Of a DNA stretch of 64,000 bases, positions 18,772-26,563 are shown piece after piece. How positions within the stretch are numbered: position 1 is the stretch's first letter; each line of letters opens with the position of its first letter. The position numbers and the translations under genes are program-made. The stretch is from Candidatus Methanoperedens sp. Its GTDB lineage: Archaea > Halobacteriota > Methanosarcinia > Methanosarcinales > Methanoperedenaceae. Under the pieces are notes generated by a model. That model did not search any database and had not been told where the DNA came from. It saw nothing but the letters and a program-made list of their open reading frames with translations. The stretch spans positions 1 through 64,000 of the forward strand of contig VEPN01000009.1 of assembly GCA_012026835.1 (NCBI GenBank), in the 5' to 3' direction.

Positions 18772-19035
18772 ATGAACCAGGAAGAAAATCAGGAAGCTCC
18801 GCCCGGACTTGCTTCAAGAGTCGTGGTATCCATAATCGTTTTCTTTGGACTGCTGATCTTTGCGATAATTTACGTGGCGTTTTTCGGTTCATCTTTCAGC
18901 CTTTTTCAGCAGATTGCCATAATTCTGGTGGCCCTACTCGTGGTGACAGCGATCCTCGCAGTGATGTGGGCTTCATGGGGAATTAAATACGGCAAAGAAT
19001 GGAAAGATAAAGGCTGCAATAATGTGAAGCGTTAA
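18772..19035 (+). CDS. Small two-TM membrane protein
   Basis: An 87-residue protein. After a polar N-terminus (NQEENQEAPPG) it has hydrophobic helices at ~18-38 (VVSIIVFFGLLIFAIIYVAF) and ~46-68 (QIAIILVALLVVTAILAVMW), then a basic tail. It is the first of a run of small same-strand genes (18772, 19038) that precede the flavodoxin cluster. Not recognised by family. Confidence 0.65.
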   Translation: MNQEENQEAPPGLASRVVVSIIVFFGLLIFAIIYVAFFGSSFSLFQQIAIILVALLVVTAILAVMWASWGIKYGKEWKDKGCNNVKR

Positions 19036-19037
19036 AA

Positions 19038-19217
19038 ATGGCTGAGAGTAAAAAATTAGAATGCCCGCTTTGTAAAGGAACACAGTTTAAGAAAGAGGAA
19101 GGTAAAATAGATAGTAAATGGGGATTTTCTGCTCATAGAGTTGATTTGGTTATTTGTGAGCAATGTGGCTTCGTTATGACGTTCTTTAAAGGAAGGACTA
19201 TATGGGATTTTGATTAA
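19038..19217 (+). CDS. 59-residue zinc-ribbon protein
   Basis: ATG at 19038, only two bases after the previous stop, encodes 59 residues with CPLCKG (Cys 9/12) and ICEQCGFV (Cys 40/43), an ordinary four-Cys Zn ribbon with ~27 residues between knuckles. The linker is aromatic and charged (DSKWGFSAHRVDL), and the end FKGRTIWDFD resembles small archaeal Zn-ribbon proteins of unknown function. Translational coupling to the membrane protein upstream is likely. Confidence 0.7.
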   Translation: MAESKKLECPLCKGTQFKKEEGKIDSKWGFSAHRVDLVICEQCGFVMTFFKGRTIWDFD

Positions 19218-19308
19218 TGTTGTATATTCAGGCCTGCCGTGGTAAATCTTGATTTGTTTCGACTGATAAGTAGAAATACCATAAACAATAATTATAGATT
19301 GTGGGAGC

Positions 19309-19755
19309 ATGCCAAAACTTGTAATTATCTATGGCACAGGTTCGCACAACACCGAAATGATGGCCAGGGCGATACAGGAAGGTGCAAGAACCGAAGGTAT
19401 TGAAGTTGTGCTTAAGAATGTGAACGATGCAAGCAAGAATGACATCAAGGACGCTGATGCAATAGCAGTCGGTTCACCGAATTATAACCATGCTATGATG
19501 CCAACGGTCAGGAAATTCCTGGGTGAGCTTGCAGATACCGATTTATCCGGAAAGACAGGCCTTGCGTTCGGGTCATACGGCTGGAGCTTTGAAGCCACTA
19601 AGGGGATTAACGAAATGCTGGCATCCCGGGGCTTGAAGATGCTGGCGGACCTGTGCATAAAAAGAATGCCTGGCGAGGATGAGCTCAAAGAGTGCCGGAA
19701 GGCAGGACTGTTGCTTGCACAAAATTCAAAAAGAAAGGAGGTGTTATATGTGTAG
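19309..19755 (+). CDS. Flavodoxin
   Basis: A 148-residue FMN protein. The phosphate loop is IIYGTGSHNTEMMAR (residues ~5-19), with NYNHAMMP around 62 and GLAFGSYGWS near 85, all typical of the flavodoxin module of flavodiiron proteins. It carries electrons one or two at a time. Immediate neighbours are a rubredoxin-like protein (8-bp overlap) and a flavodiiron protein, so it is probably part of an O2/NO-scavenging chain. The last residues (RKEVLYV) overlap the next gene's ribosome site. Confidence 0.9.
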   Translation: MPKLVIIYGTGSHNTEMMARAIQEGARTEGIEVVLKNVNDASKNDIKDADAIAVGSPNYNHAMMPTVRKFLGELADTDLSGKTGLAFGSYGWSFEATKGINEMLASRGLKMLADLCIKRMPGEDELKECRKAGLLLAQNSKRKEVLYV

Positions 19756-19903
19756 TGTAGGAGATTCCTTTGGTGTAGAACTTGAAGGCGGCATGGAAGT
19801 GCACGAATACGTATGCAATAATTGCGGAAAAAGCTTCAAGGGAATCGGAAGCAATGTTGGCTGCCCGAAATGCCGCTCTAAAGATGTAAAATGCATAGAC
19901 TGA
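19748..19903 (+). CDS. Rubredoxin/FmdB-like zinc-ribbon protein
   Basis: A 51-residue protein started at ATG 19748 behind AGGAGGTG (19736-19743), overlapping the flavodoxin stop by 8 bp. The knuckles YVCNNCGKSF and GCPKCRSKDVK (two CxxC pairs, 17 residues apart) match rubredoxin-like/FmdB-type ribbons. Iron binding (electron transfer) or zinc binding is not decidable by sequence. Its placement between flavodoxin and flavodiiron genes favours a redox role. Confidence 0.75.
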   Translation: MCSVGDSFGVELEGGMEVHEYVCNNCGKSFKGIGSNVGCPKCRSKDVKCID

Positions 19904-19927
19904 GAATTAAAATCGGAGTGAAATAAA

Positions 19928-21121
19928 ATGGTTGTTGAATTGAAAGAAAAAGTATACTGGGTCGGGGTAGTGGACTGGAACATCAAGCATTTCCATGGCC
20001 ATGAATATTCGACCCACAGGGGAACGACATATAACTCATACCTTATTATTGATGAAAAAGTAGCTCTGGTGGATACCGTATGGGGGCCTTATTCGCAGGA
20101 GTTGATAGATAACATAGAGACTGTCATTGACATAAAGAAAATAGATTATGTTGTGGCAAACCATGCTGAGACCGACCACTCAGGAGGTCTTCCTGAATTG
20201 ATGAAATACATCCCTGATGCAACTGTGATTGTCTCGGAAAAAGGACATGAGAGCGTTTTTAAGCATTACCATGAGCGCTGGAATTTCAAGGTCGTAAAAA
20301 CCGGCGACACTGTCAGTCTCGGGAAAAACAGCCTTGTTTTCGTGACAGCACCCATGCTTCACTGGCCTGATAGCATGTTCACGTATCTTACAGGCAAAAA
20401 TATCCTGATGCCCAATGATGCCTTTGGCCAGCATTATGCATCATCAGGGCGCTTTAATGATGAAGTGGATGAGATAGAGGTCTACCAGGAGGCCATAAAA
20501 TATTATGCCAATATCCTGACGCCGTTTAGCGACCTTGTGACACGGAAAATAGATGAGTTCAAGAAATTGAACATACCTGTCGATATCATTGCCCCGAGCC
20601 ATGGGATAATCTGGAGAAATAATCCGTTGCAGATTGTAGAGAAGTATTATGAATGGGCATCCGGGGAAAACGAAGGCTCTGTTGTTATAATCTATGATAC
20701 CATGTGGAATGCCACCGAGAAAATGGCGATTGCCATTGCAGAGGGACTTGAGAAGGAAGGTGTGAAGTTCAAGCTGTTCAATATGGCTGTATGCGACCGA
20801 AATGACGTGCTGACAGAAGTATTCAAGGCCGGAGGCATCCTGGTCGGTTCTCCCGCCCTGAACAATGGCCTTTTGCCCACGATCAAACCGATACTTGAGG
20901 ACTTGAAGGGTTTGAAGTTCAAGAATAAAGTAGGCGCTGCGTTCGGGTCATATGGATGGAGCGGTGAAAACGTGAAGCTCATCGAGGAAAACCTTGAAAA
21001 GGCAAAGATTAAGATATTGCAGGAAGGCATCAAGTTTAAATGGCAGCCAGTGAAAGAAGAGCTTGAGAGATGCGTGGAGTTTGGCAGGAATTTTGCGAAA
21101 GGCTTAAAAGGCCATGGATGA
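19928..21121 (+). CDS. fprA: A-type flavodiiron protein (F420H2 oxidase / NO reductase family)
   Basis: 397 residues: an N-terminal metallo-beta-lactamase-like di-iron domain with HAETDHSG (His79, Glu81, Asp83, His84) and a C-terminal flavodoxin domain (IIYDTMWNATEKMAIA at ~255, GAAFGSYGWSG at ~336). Flavodiiron proteins reduce O2 to water or NO to N2O. Methanogen versions use F420H2. The cluster with flavodoxin, rubredoxin-like and YHS proteins suggests an oxidative or nitrosative stress operon. Whether O2 or NO is the main substrate is not decidable from sequence. Confidence 0.94.
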   Translation: MVVELKEKVYWVGVVDWNIKHFHGHEYSTHRGTTYNSYLIIDEKVALVDTVWGPYSQELIDNIETVIDIKKIDYVVANHAETDHSGGLPELMKYIPDATVIVSEKGHESVFKHYHERWNFKVVKTGDTVSLGKNSLVFVTAPMLHWPDSMFTYLTGKNILMPNDAFGQHYASSGRFNDEVDEIEVYQEAIKYYANILTPFSDLVTRKIDEFKKLNIPVDIIAPSHGIIWRNNPLQIVEKYYEWASGENEGSVVIIYDTMWNATEKMAIAIAEGLEKEGVKFKLFNMAVCDRNDVLTEVFKAGGILVGSPALNNGLLPTIKPILEDLKGLKFKNKVGAAFGSYGWSGENVKLIEENLEKAKIKILQEGIKFKWQPVKEELERCVEFGRNFAKGLKGHG

Positions 21122-21159
21122 GTATTAATATTGCTCTTTATTGAGTGGAGGAAAATAAT

Positions 21160-21351
21160 ATGGCTATAGACCCGGTTTGTGGAATGAGTGTTGATGAGAA
21201 GACCGCGCAATTCAAGACTGATTATAAAGGCAATGCCTACTATTTCTGCTCGCCAGGATGTAAGAAATCGTTTGAGTCTGAACCAGAGAAATACTTAAAA
21301 GGCGGGCAAAAAGGAATGTCTGAAAAGAAACCCTGGTGGAAGTTCTGGTAA
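21160..21351 (+). CDS. YHS-domain protein
   Basis: A 63-residue YHS domain: AIDPVCGMSVDEKTA then YYFCSPGCKKSFESEPEKYL, with the Cys pair plus single Cys that bind metal in this family (also fused to copper ATPases). The in-frame GTG at 21145 is part of the ribosome site GGAGGA, so ATG 21160 is the start. The tail ends in KPWWKFW. It lies 38 bp after fprA, probably in the same transcript. A role in metal or oxidative stress is contextual. Confidence 0.85.
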   Translation: MAIDPVCGMSVDEKTAQFKTDYKGNAYYFCSPGCKKSFESEPEKYLKGGQKGMSEKKPWWKFW

Positions 21352-21367
21352 TACAGGGAAAAAATAC

Positions 21368-21982
21368 TCAGCGCTTGTTAATTAAAACACGCAGCAGCTT
21401 TCCGATCACCGAAAAGGGACCTGACTTCATCATCTTTTTAATTGCACCTGGCTCACCTGCACTATTGAAAGTTTCGTGGTGAACAATCGCGGATAGCGGC
21501 AGTCTCGGAGGTACTGAAGCCTTCCCTATCTCGTATCCAAGGGCAATGAGTGCTATGAGCGTGAGATTTGGGGGTATGTACAGGATGTTTCTCACTGCCT
21601 GTTCTTCAAACGCACCTATCCAGCATGAGCCGATGCCGAGAGAGGTTGCCATAAGGGTCATATTGGTCCCGGCTATCGCAGCATCAATGATATACGCTCT
21701 GCTGCCGGCCCCGGGGTCGGCACATACGACCACAACCGCACCTGCTTCCCCTACATGACGCGATTTGAATGCTTTATAGTAACATTTTTCGGCCAAAGAT
21801 GCAAGTGTATCCTTTCCTGTAACCACTATGAACCGCCAGGGCTGGGCATTTACGCCTGAGGGGGCCCACCTGCCTGCCTCCAGGATTTGCTGCATGAAGT
21901 CATCAGGGATTTTCCTGCCGTCAAAATGCCTGATACTTCGGCGTTTTTTGATTATTTCAAGAAGGATATTGCTCTCGTTCAT
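21368..21982 (-). CDS. Nitroreductase-family FMN oxidoreductase
   Basis: 204 residues with the family hallmarks: KKRRSIRHFDGRKIP at the N-terminus (FMN phosphate contacts), AGRWAPSGVNAQPWRFIVV, and GIGSCWIGAF, followed by IALIALGYEIGK. These enzymes are dimeric and reduce nitro compounds, quinones or flavins with NAD(P)H. The substrate is unknown. It converges on the YHS gene with a 16-bp gap. The C-terminal region after ~160 is extended and basic. Confidence 0.88.
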   Translation of the reverse strand: MNESNILLEIIKKRRSIRHFDGRKIPDDFMQQILEAGRWAPSGVNAQPWRFIVVTGKDTLASLAEKCYYKAFKSRHVGEAGAVVVVCADPGAGSRAYIIDAAIAGTNMTLMATSLGIGSCWIGAFEEQAVRNILYIPPNLTLIALIALGYEIGKASVPPRLPLSAIVHHETFNSAGEPGAIKKMMKSGPFSVIGKLLRVLINKR

Positions 21983-22129
21983 TTTTTTATTCTTCAGCTA
22001 TAGTAAATATGATTTGAGTTTGCTAATCAATGGAGATTCATGAATTTGCCTCTTTCCTGCCCTCCCGGTATTTTTCAATCGAGAAAAATGACCGCAAGTA
22101 TTTCAGCAGTTCCTATTGACACCATTTAA

Positions 22130-22231
22130 TTACTCCGATGCCTTTTCAAGTATATTATCTATTTTGTCAAGCTTTTTCTCAATTCTATCCATAGATCCAT
22201 TTAACAAGGCAATTTTGGCAATACTATCTTT
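22130..22231 (-). pseudogene. In-frame coiled-coil tail beyond the TGA of the winged-helix gene
   Basis: After TGA at 22232-22234 the frame runs on to TAA at 22130-22132 and encodes GSMDRIEKKLDKIDNILEK-type sequence, an amphipathic heptad pattern unlikely by chance. Either the stop is a nonsense mutation in a formerly ~205-residue regulator, or the tail is a separate tiny gene from the TTG or ATG inside it. Confidence 0.5.
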
Positions 22232-22744
22232 TCATTTCAACAAAACAATATTACCCATCCCTCTTCTTCTTCTCTCGACCAGGCCTTTGCTCTCCAGCAA
22301 ATCCAGGGCCCTGCTGATATTCGATTTCGATAGTTCTGTCTTTTCTGTAAGTTCACTCTGGTTTACAAGGCCATCAGAATCAATAATTGCTTTGTATATC
22401 TTTTGCTCGTCGTCTTTCAGTGTCCTGGATACATCTTCCCATTCAGCTTTTCTTTCTTCAAGTACCACTGCCCCGGCGGCAGGTTTTTCAACATGGTTAT
22501 TTTCAACCCTGTCAATAAACAGTAAGTACATCCCGCTTGAGCAGAGGGCAAAAGATGCAATAATAAGAATAATAACATCTGTAAGTGTGAAGAATCCCGG
22601 GATCTGGCTGATTGCGGCATTACTGCCCTCGACGAAAATCTGGATCGTTGTCGGGTTTAACAGTTTTATTCCAAGAATAAATACGGATGAAACAAACAAT
22701 GCGGCCATGAATACTGTCCTTCCATGTATCCCCTTGATTTCCAT
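22232..22744 (-). CDS. Membrane-anchored winged-helix regulator, possibly truncated
   Basis: 170 residues with two TM segments (~10-28 and ~50-74) followed by a cytoplasmic winged helix at ~105-170 (DEQKIYKAIIDSDG, NQSELTEKTELSKSNISRAL, SKGLVERRRRGMGN). Membrane-bound MarR/ArsR-like regulators of this layout are common in Methanosarcinales. The stop is TGA at 22232-22234, but the same frame continues for 33 residues with coiled-coil character (see the next entry). It sits upstream of and on the same strand as nothing obvious, with the exported protein gene (22778-23359) 33 bp upstream. Confidence 0.8.
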   Translation of the reverse strand: MEIKGIHGRTVFMAALFVSSVFILGIKLLNPTTIQIFVEGSNAAISQIPGFFTLTDVIILIIASFALCSSGMYLLFIDRVENNHVEKPAAGAVVLEERKAEWEDVSRTLKDDEQKIYKAIIDSDGLVNQSELTEKTELSKSNISRALDLLESKGLVERRRRGMGNIVLLK

Positions 22745-22777
22745 TTTTTCACTTCCTTAAATAAAAGAAAGGGTGCA

Positions 22778-23359
22778 TTATTTATTGCACCCCGGCCCGA
22801 AGCAGCCTGTTGCCTCACCCTGGCTTTGTTCTTCTACTGACGTTACAGTTTCATTTTTCATGTCTATCATCACCCTGTAGTACTTGTCCTCCACTTTAAA
22901 GGTCAGAGTGCTCATTTTATTCCCTGTTTCCTGGCCTGTTCCTGTCAACGCACTTCCTTCACCTGCGCCAACTATAGCGCCAACTATACGGTATCCTTTT
23001 CCTGCAATGATTTCCTGCACCCTGCTATCCTTCATGGCAACCTCAAGCGATTCATTGAACTCTGCTTCGTGCCCTGCCTGTTTTTTTTCAATTTCTTCTT
23101 TCGTCATCCTGCCTATGTATATTCCGCCATTTGAGGTATTCCATGTGTATTCCTGTCCTTCTTGCAAAGTGAAATTCTGCACCACCTTATCACCTTTGTA
23201 TATTGTTACCTGGTCACCCGTAGCTATTGCCCTTATTCCCTCTTCTATTCCCTGGAAAGCTGTTCCTGCGCCGAGAGCATTCCCGATACCTGCCAGAGTC
23301 AATCCTATTACAAACAGGCCGCCCAGCAGTGCCACCCTGTTTCTGATTCTTTTTTCCAT
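22778..23359 (-). CDS. Exported protein of unknown function
   Basis: 193 residues. A basic N-terminus and hydrophobic segment (RNRVALLGGLFVIGLTLAGI, then GNALGAG) form a signal peptide or anchor. The mature part contains two small domains: ATGDQVTIYKGDKVVQNFTL...IYIGRMTKEE, and from ~95 a PepSY-like region (SRVQEIIAGKGYRIVGAIVG...YYRVMIDMKNETVTSVEE). It ends with CFGPGC, a Cys pair that could be a disulfide or metal site. Not a recognised family. It shares an orientation and short gap with the membrane winged-helix gene. Confidence 0.65.
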   Translation of the reverse strand: MEKRIRNRVALLGGLFVIGLTLAGIGNALGAGTAFQGIEEGIRAIATGDQVTIYKGDKVVQNFTLQEGQEYTWNTSNGGIYIGRMTKEEIEKKQAGHEAEFNESLEVAMKDSRVQEIIAGKGYRIVGAIVGAGEGSALTGTGQETGNKMSTLTFKVEDKYYRVMIDMKNETVTSVEEQSQGEATGCFGPGCNK

Positions 23360-23383
23360 TTTATTTCACCTCTGTTTATTGCA

Positions 23384-23398
23384 GCCACTTTTAGTGGC
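23384..23398. repeat. Perfect small palindrome upstream of exported-protein gene
   Basis: GCCACT-ttt-AGTGGC (23384-23398), about 25 bp before the ATG at 23359 on the minus strand. It could be an operator or just an RNA hairpin. The remaining spacer to 23566 shows no gene. Confidence 0.4.
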
Positions 23399-23566
23399 CT
23401 CACTTGCTATAGGCTGGAACACCAGAACTACCATGTATGTGAAACCAGTATCCAACTGGTTGCTGTATAACATATTCGTGAAATTTTTGTGCGTTAAAAC
23501 CTGAGTAACGATAACCGAAGTTTTTTTAATAACCTGTAGCCTTTTATGACGTTAGGTGGCATTTAA

Positions 23567-25120
23567 ATGGAGAAAATACACAATATAATTATCTTTGTTA
23601 AATCTCACCGGACAGGTCCAATTGCCATCGCCGTTTACTTCGCTCTCATCAAACTATTGATTCACTTATTTACAAATGGTCAATATGGCTATTTCCGTGA
23701 TGAACTTTATTTTCTTGAAAGCAGTGAACATCTCAATTGGGGCTACGTCGATTTTCCACCCCTGGTCGCACTAATTACAAAGTTCACCACGACACTTCTG
23801 GGCACTTCGCTCCCAGCCATACGTTTTTTGCCCGCTGTTGCCGGAGCTTTAAAGGTATTGTCGACAGGGTTAATCGTGAAGGAGTTTGGAGGCGGTCGTT
23901 TTGCGGTGGCTCTTGCCTGTCTGAGTGTCCTGATCGCTCCAATCTATCTCGGCATGGACACTGTGCTAACGACGAACGCCTTCGAACCGGTTTTCTGGAT
24001 CGGCACTGTATATTTCATTATTCTTGCTGTCAACCACAGCGAGCCACGGTTCTGGCTTGGAGCCGGAGTGCTTGCCGGGCTGGGTATTATAAATAAGTAC
24101 CTCACGCTGCTTTTCATACTTGGAATCTTTATAGGATTTCTACTGACAAAGGAACGCCGCTTTTTATCTGACAGGCGGTTCATGGCTGCAGGGTTAATCG
24201 CTTTTCTCATTGCCCTTCCAAATATAATATGGCAGTATCAGCATAATTGGCCGATGATAGAAGTTATGCAAAATGTGGCAGCCACTGGCAAGAATGTAAT
24301 GCTTTCACCGCTTGATTTTGTTATCTCCCAGATTATGATCCTCCATCCTTTTACGGCTCCTGTCTGGGTCGCAGGGCTATGGTTTTTTTTCTTTCATGAA
24401 CAAGGCAAACGTTATCGTATGTTTGGGATTGCATATATGGTGATTCTGGGGGTGATGCTTGTGACAAACAGCAAGGTTTATTACATCCAGGCCTATTACC
24501 CGATGCTTTTTGCGGGCGGCGCTGTTTTTTGGGATAAATTGTGGCAGGGCAAGCACTACACCAAATGGTTGAAATCCACTTATCTGGCAATCCTGGTTAT
24601 AGGAGGTGCGGCTCTTGCGCCAATGATGTTGCCTGTATTATCTGTTGATGATTTTCTTTCATACCAGCATGCACTTGGTATTGAAACCCCTAAAACTGAG
24701 GTCGGACACGTTGGGCCCTTGCCGCAATGGTATGGCGATATGTTCGGATGGTCGGAGATGGTTGAAACGGTTGCAAAAGTCTACAATAACCTGCCGCCGC
24801 AAGAGCGGGCCAAAGCTGCAATTGCAGCCGTTAATTACGGTGAGGCAGGAGCCATTGACTTTTTCGGCCCAGGTTACGGAATCCCTAAAGCCATCAGCGG
24901 GCATCAAAACTACTATCTCTGGGGTCCACGCAATTATACAGGCGATGTGATAATATTGTTGGGCTTTCCTTTCGAACTTGCTAATCAGAAATGTGGCGGC
25001 GTAGAAGAAGCCGGGAAAGTGGGTCATCCTTATGCAATGGCAGAGGAGCATTACACTATTTTCATTTGCCGGGATTATGCACTGCAGGAGAACTGGCCTG
25101 AGTGGAAACACTGGAATTAA
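23567..25120 (+). CDS. GT39/PMT-type membrane glycosyltransferase
   Basis: A 517-residue integral membrane protein of the dolichyl-phosphate-mannose mannosyltransferase (PMT_2/ArnT) superfamily. The first extracytoplasmic loop has YGYFRDELYFLESSEHLNWG, carrying the D-E acidic pair that these enzymes use in catalysis, then YVDFPPLVALI. About ten TM helices follow, with a soluble C-terminal domain (~350-517). It transfers sugar from a lipid carrier to a surface lipid, protein or glycan. The acceptor is unknown. It is monocistronic. Confidence 0.87.
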   Translation: MEKIHNIIIFVKSHRTGPIAIAVYFALIKLLIHLFTNGQYGYFRDELYFLESSEHLNWGYVDFPPLVALITKFTTTLLGTSLPAIRFLPAVAGALKVLSTGLIVKEFGGGRFAVALACLSVLIAPIYLGMDTVLTTNAFEPVFWIGTVYFIILAVNHSEPRFWLGAGVLAGLGIINKYLTLLFILGIFIGFLLTKERRFLSDRRFMAAGLIAFLIALPNIIWQYQHNWPMIEVMQNVAATGKNVMLSPLDFVISQIMILHPFTAPVWVAGLWFFFFHEQGKRYRMFGIAYMVILGVMLVTNSKVYYIQAYYPMLFAGGAVFWDKLWQGKHYTKWLKSTYLAILVIGGAALAPMMLPVLSVDDFLSYQHALGIETPKTEVGHVGPLPQWYGDMFGWSEMVETVAKVYNNLPPQERAKAAIAAVNYGEAGAIDFFGPGYGIPKAISGHQNYYLWGPRNYTGDVIILLGFPFELANQKCGGVEEAGKVGHPYAMAEEHYTIFICRDYALQENWPEWKHWN

Positions 25121-25147
25121 TCCATGCGTCATCGGTTAAGAAAAGAG

Positions 25148-25226
25148 AACACGGATTTCACGGATGACACGGATATTCACGGATTTCATATCCGTGCAAA
25201 TCCGTTTGATCCGTGAAATCCGTGTT
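25148..25226. repeat. CACGGATTT-type palindromic intergenic repeat
   Basis: Arms of 18 bp match perfectly: AACACGGATTTCACGGAT (25148-25165) and ATCCGTGAAATCCGTGTT (25209-25226), with internal cacggat/atccgtg iterations. This iterated sequence type is known from intergenic DNA of many genomes. It lies between the converging GT39 gene and the ABC operon end and could act as a bidirectional terminator. Nothing else is seen in 25121-25354. Confidence 0.75.
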
Positions 25227-25354
25227 TGATTTAGAATTAAACCTGTAAACATGAAAAATTAACAACTCTTTGAATAGCGTACAGAGCAAGCATGTCAAAA
25301 ACCTTAACCGATGACCAAAGGGAACTAATCTCTGTTGTTGAAAAATATATCCTT

Positions 25355-26563
25355 TCACTCAGCCCGCAGCGCCTCAACAGGGTCAAGCCTTGAAGCCTTG
25401 TTCGCAGGGTAAACACCTGCGATGGTCGTTGTGATCACGCCAAAAGCAAGGCCTATCGCAAGCGATGTCCATGTAACAGCAATCGGAAAATCGCCAAGTG
25501 TTGATATCAGGGTCGCTAAACCTGCACCGATTGTAATACCTATCAGGCCGCTCACAAACCCCATAAGTCCTGATTCGAGCATAAAAAGCAGCTGGATGTT
25601 TCCGCGTGTTGCGCCTACTGCTTTCATCACGCCTATCTCTTTTATCCTCTCGGTCACTGTAAGCATCATCACGTTTACTATCCCGATGCCTCCCACTACA
25701 AGCGATATGGCGCCGATACCGCCGAGAGCGTACTTTATCATCGTAAGCACCTGGCCAATCTGCTCAAGGACGGATTTCATCAGGAAAACGGTGTATGCTT
25801 CATCCTTGTGAAGCCTTCTTAACGGGTCATCAAGTCTTTTTGCGATGGTTTCTACCTGGTTCTGGTCTTCCACAGTCACGAGAATATACGAATATGAATA
25901 GTTATTTACATCAAGCAGGTCTTTCATTGCCTGGTGAGTTGTGTATACCTCCATGTTCGAATTTCCCCCGAAGGCGCTGGTCTGGTTTTTTTCTTTAAGT
26001 ATTCCCACGATCGTAAATTCCCTGCTCACGTTATCATTTTTATTTTTTATGCCCATGCGCATGCCAGGATTGAGCGGCATTTTAAACATCTTATTTGCGA
26101 TGTCGCTTCCTATCACAATTGCACCCCTGTCTGAATCCACCAGGAAGCGTCCTTTATCCACTGATTCGGCCAGATCGACTGCTTTTGTAGGTATTACTGC
26201 CGATATCGATACAGAACGCTCTTCGTCCCTGAATTTTACTGACATGTAACCATCTGTTCTTGGTGAAACTGTCTTTACGCCAATAACATTTTCAAGTGCA
26301 TGAACATCTTTATCATCAAATTCGGCAGGCTTCTGGTAGAACTTTCCCTGCTCAAAACCTGACCCCCCGGGAAATACGGTGATAACATCCAGGTCCATGT
26401 CGCTGAATGCCCTGCCCACACCTGCCTGGAGCCCCTCGCCGACTGAAAGCATGACAACTATTGCGATAACGCCGATTATTATCCCGAGGCTTGACATCAG
26501 GGTCTTGAACTTATTGCTGCTGAAACTTAAGAACACAGCCTCAAGGGCATCAATGAGTTTCAT
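25355..26563 (-). CDS. MacB/FtsX-type ABC transporter permease
   Basis: 402 residues: one N-terminal TM (LMSSLGIIIGVIAIVVMLSV), a large extracytoplasmic MacB_PCD-like domain (~45-270), then three TM helices with VGGIGIVNVMMLTVTERIKE and GVMKAVGATRGNIQLLF, the conserved FtsX signature. Type VII ABC proteins use mechanotransmission rather than classic transport. Its ATPase partner is probably the MacB/LolD-like ATPase encoded at 29807-30487 in the same operon. The start overlaps the upstream COG1361-type gene by 4 bp (ATGA). Confidence 0.92.
   Translation of the reverse strand: MKLIDALEAVFLSFSSNKFKTLMSSLGIIIGVIAIVVMLSVGEGLQAGVGRAFSDMDLDVITVFPGGSGFEQGKFYQKPAEFDDKDVHALENVIGVKTVSPRTDGYMSVKFRDEERSVSISAVIPTKAVDLAESVDKGRFLVDSDRGAIVIGSDIANKMFKMPLNPGMRMGIKNKNDNVSREFTIVGILKEKNQTSAFGGNSNMEVYTTHQAMKDLLDVNNYSYSYILVTVEDQNQVETIAKRLDDPLRRLHKDEAYTVFLMKSVLEQIGQVLTMIKYALGGIGAISLVVGGIGIVNVMMLTVTERIKEIGVMKAVGATRGNIQLLFMLESGLMGFVSGLIGITIGAGLATLISTLGDFPIAVTWTSLAIGLAFGVITTTIAGVYPANKASRLDPVEALRAE

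Noticed and set aside
23162-23470. Plus-strand frame at the GCCACT palindrome
   Set aside because: Overlaps the exported-protein gene antisense. No start signal.
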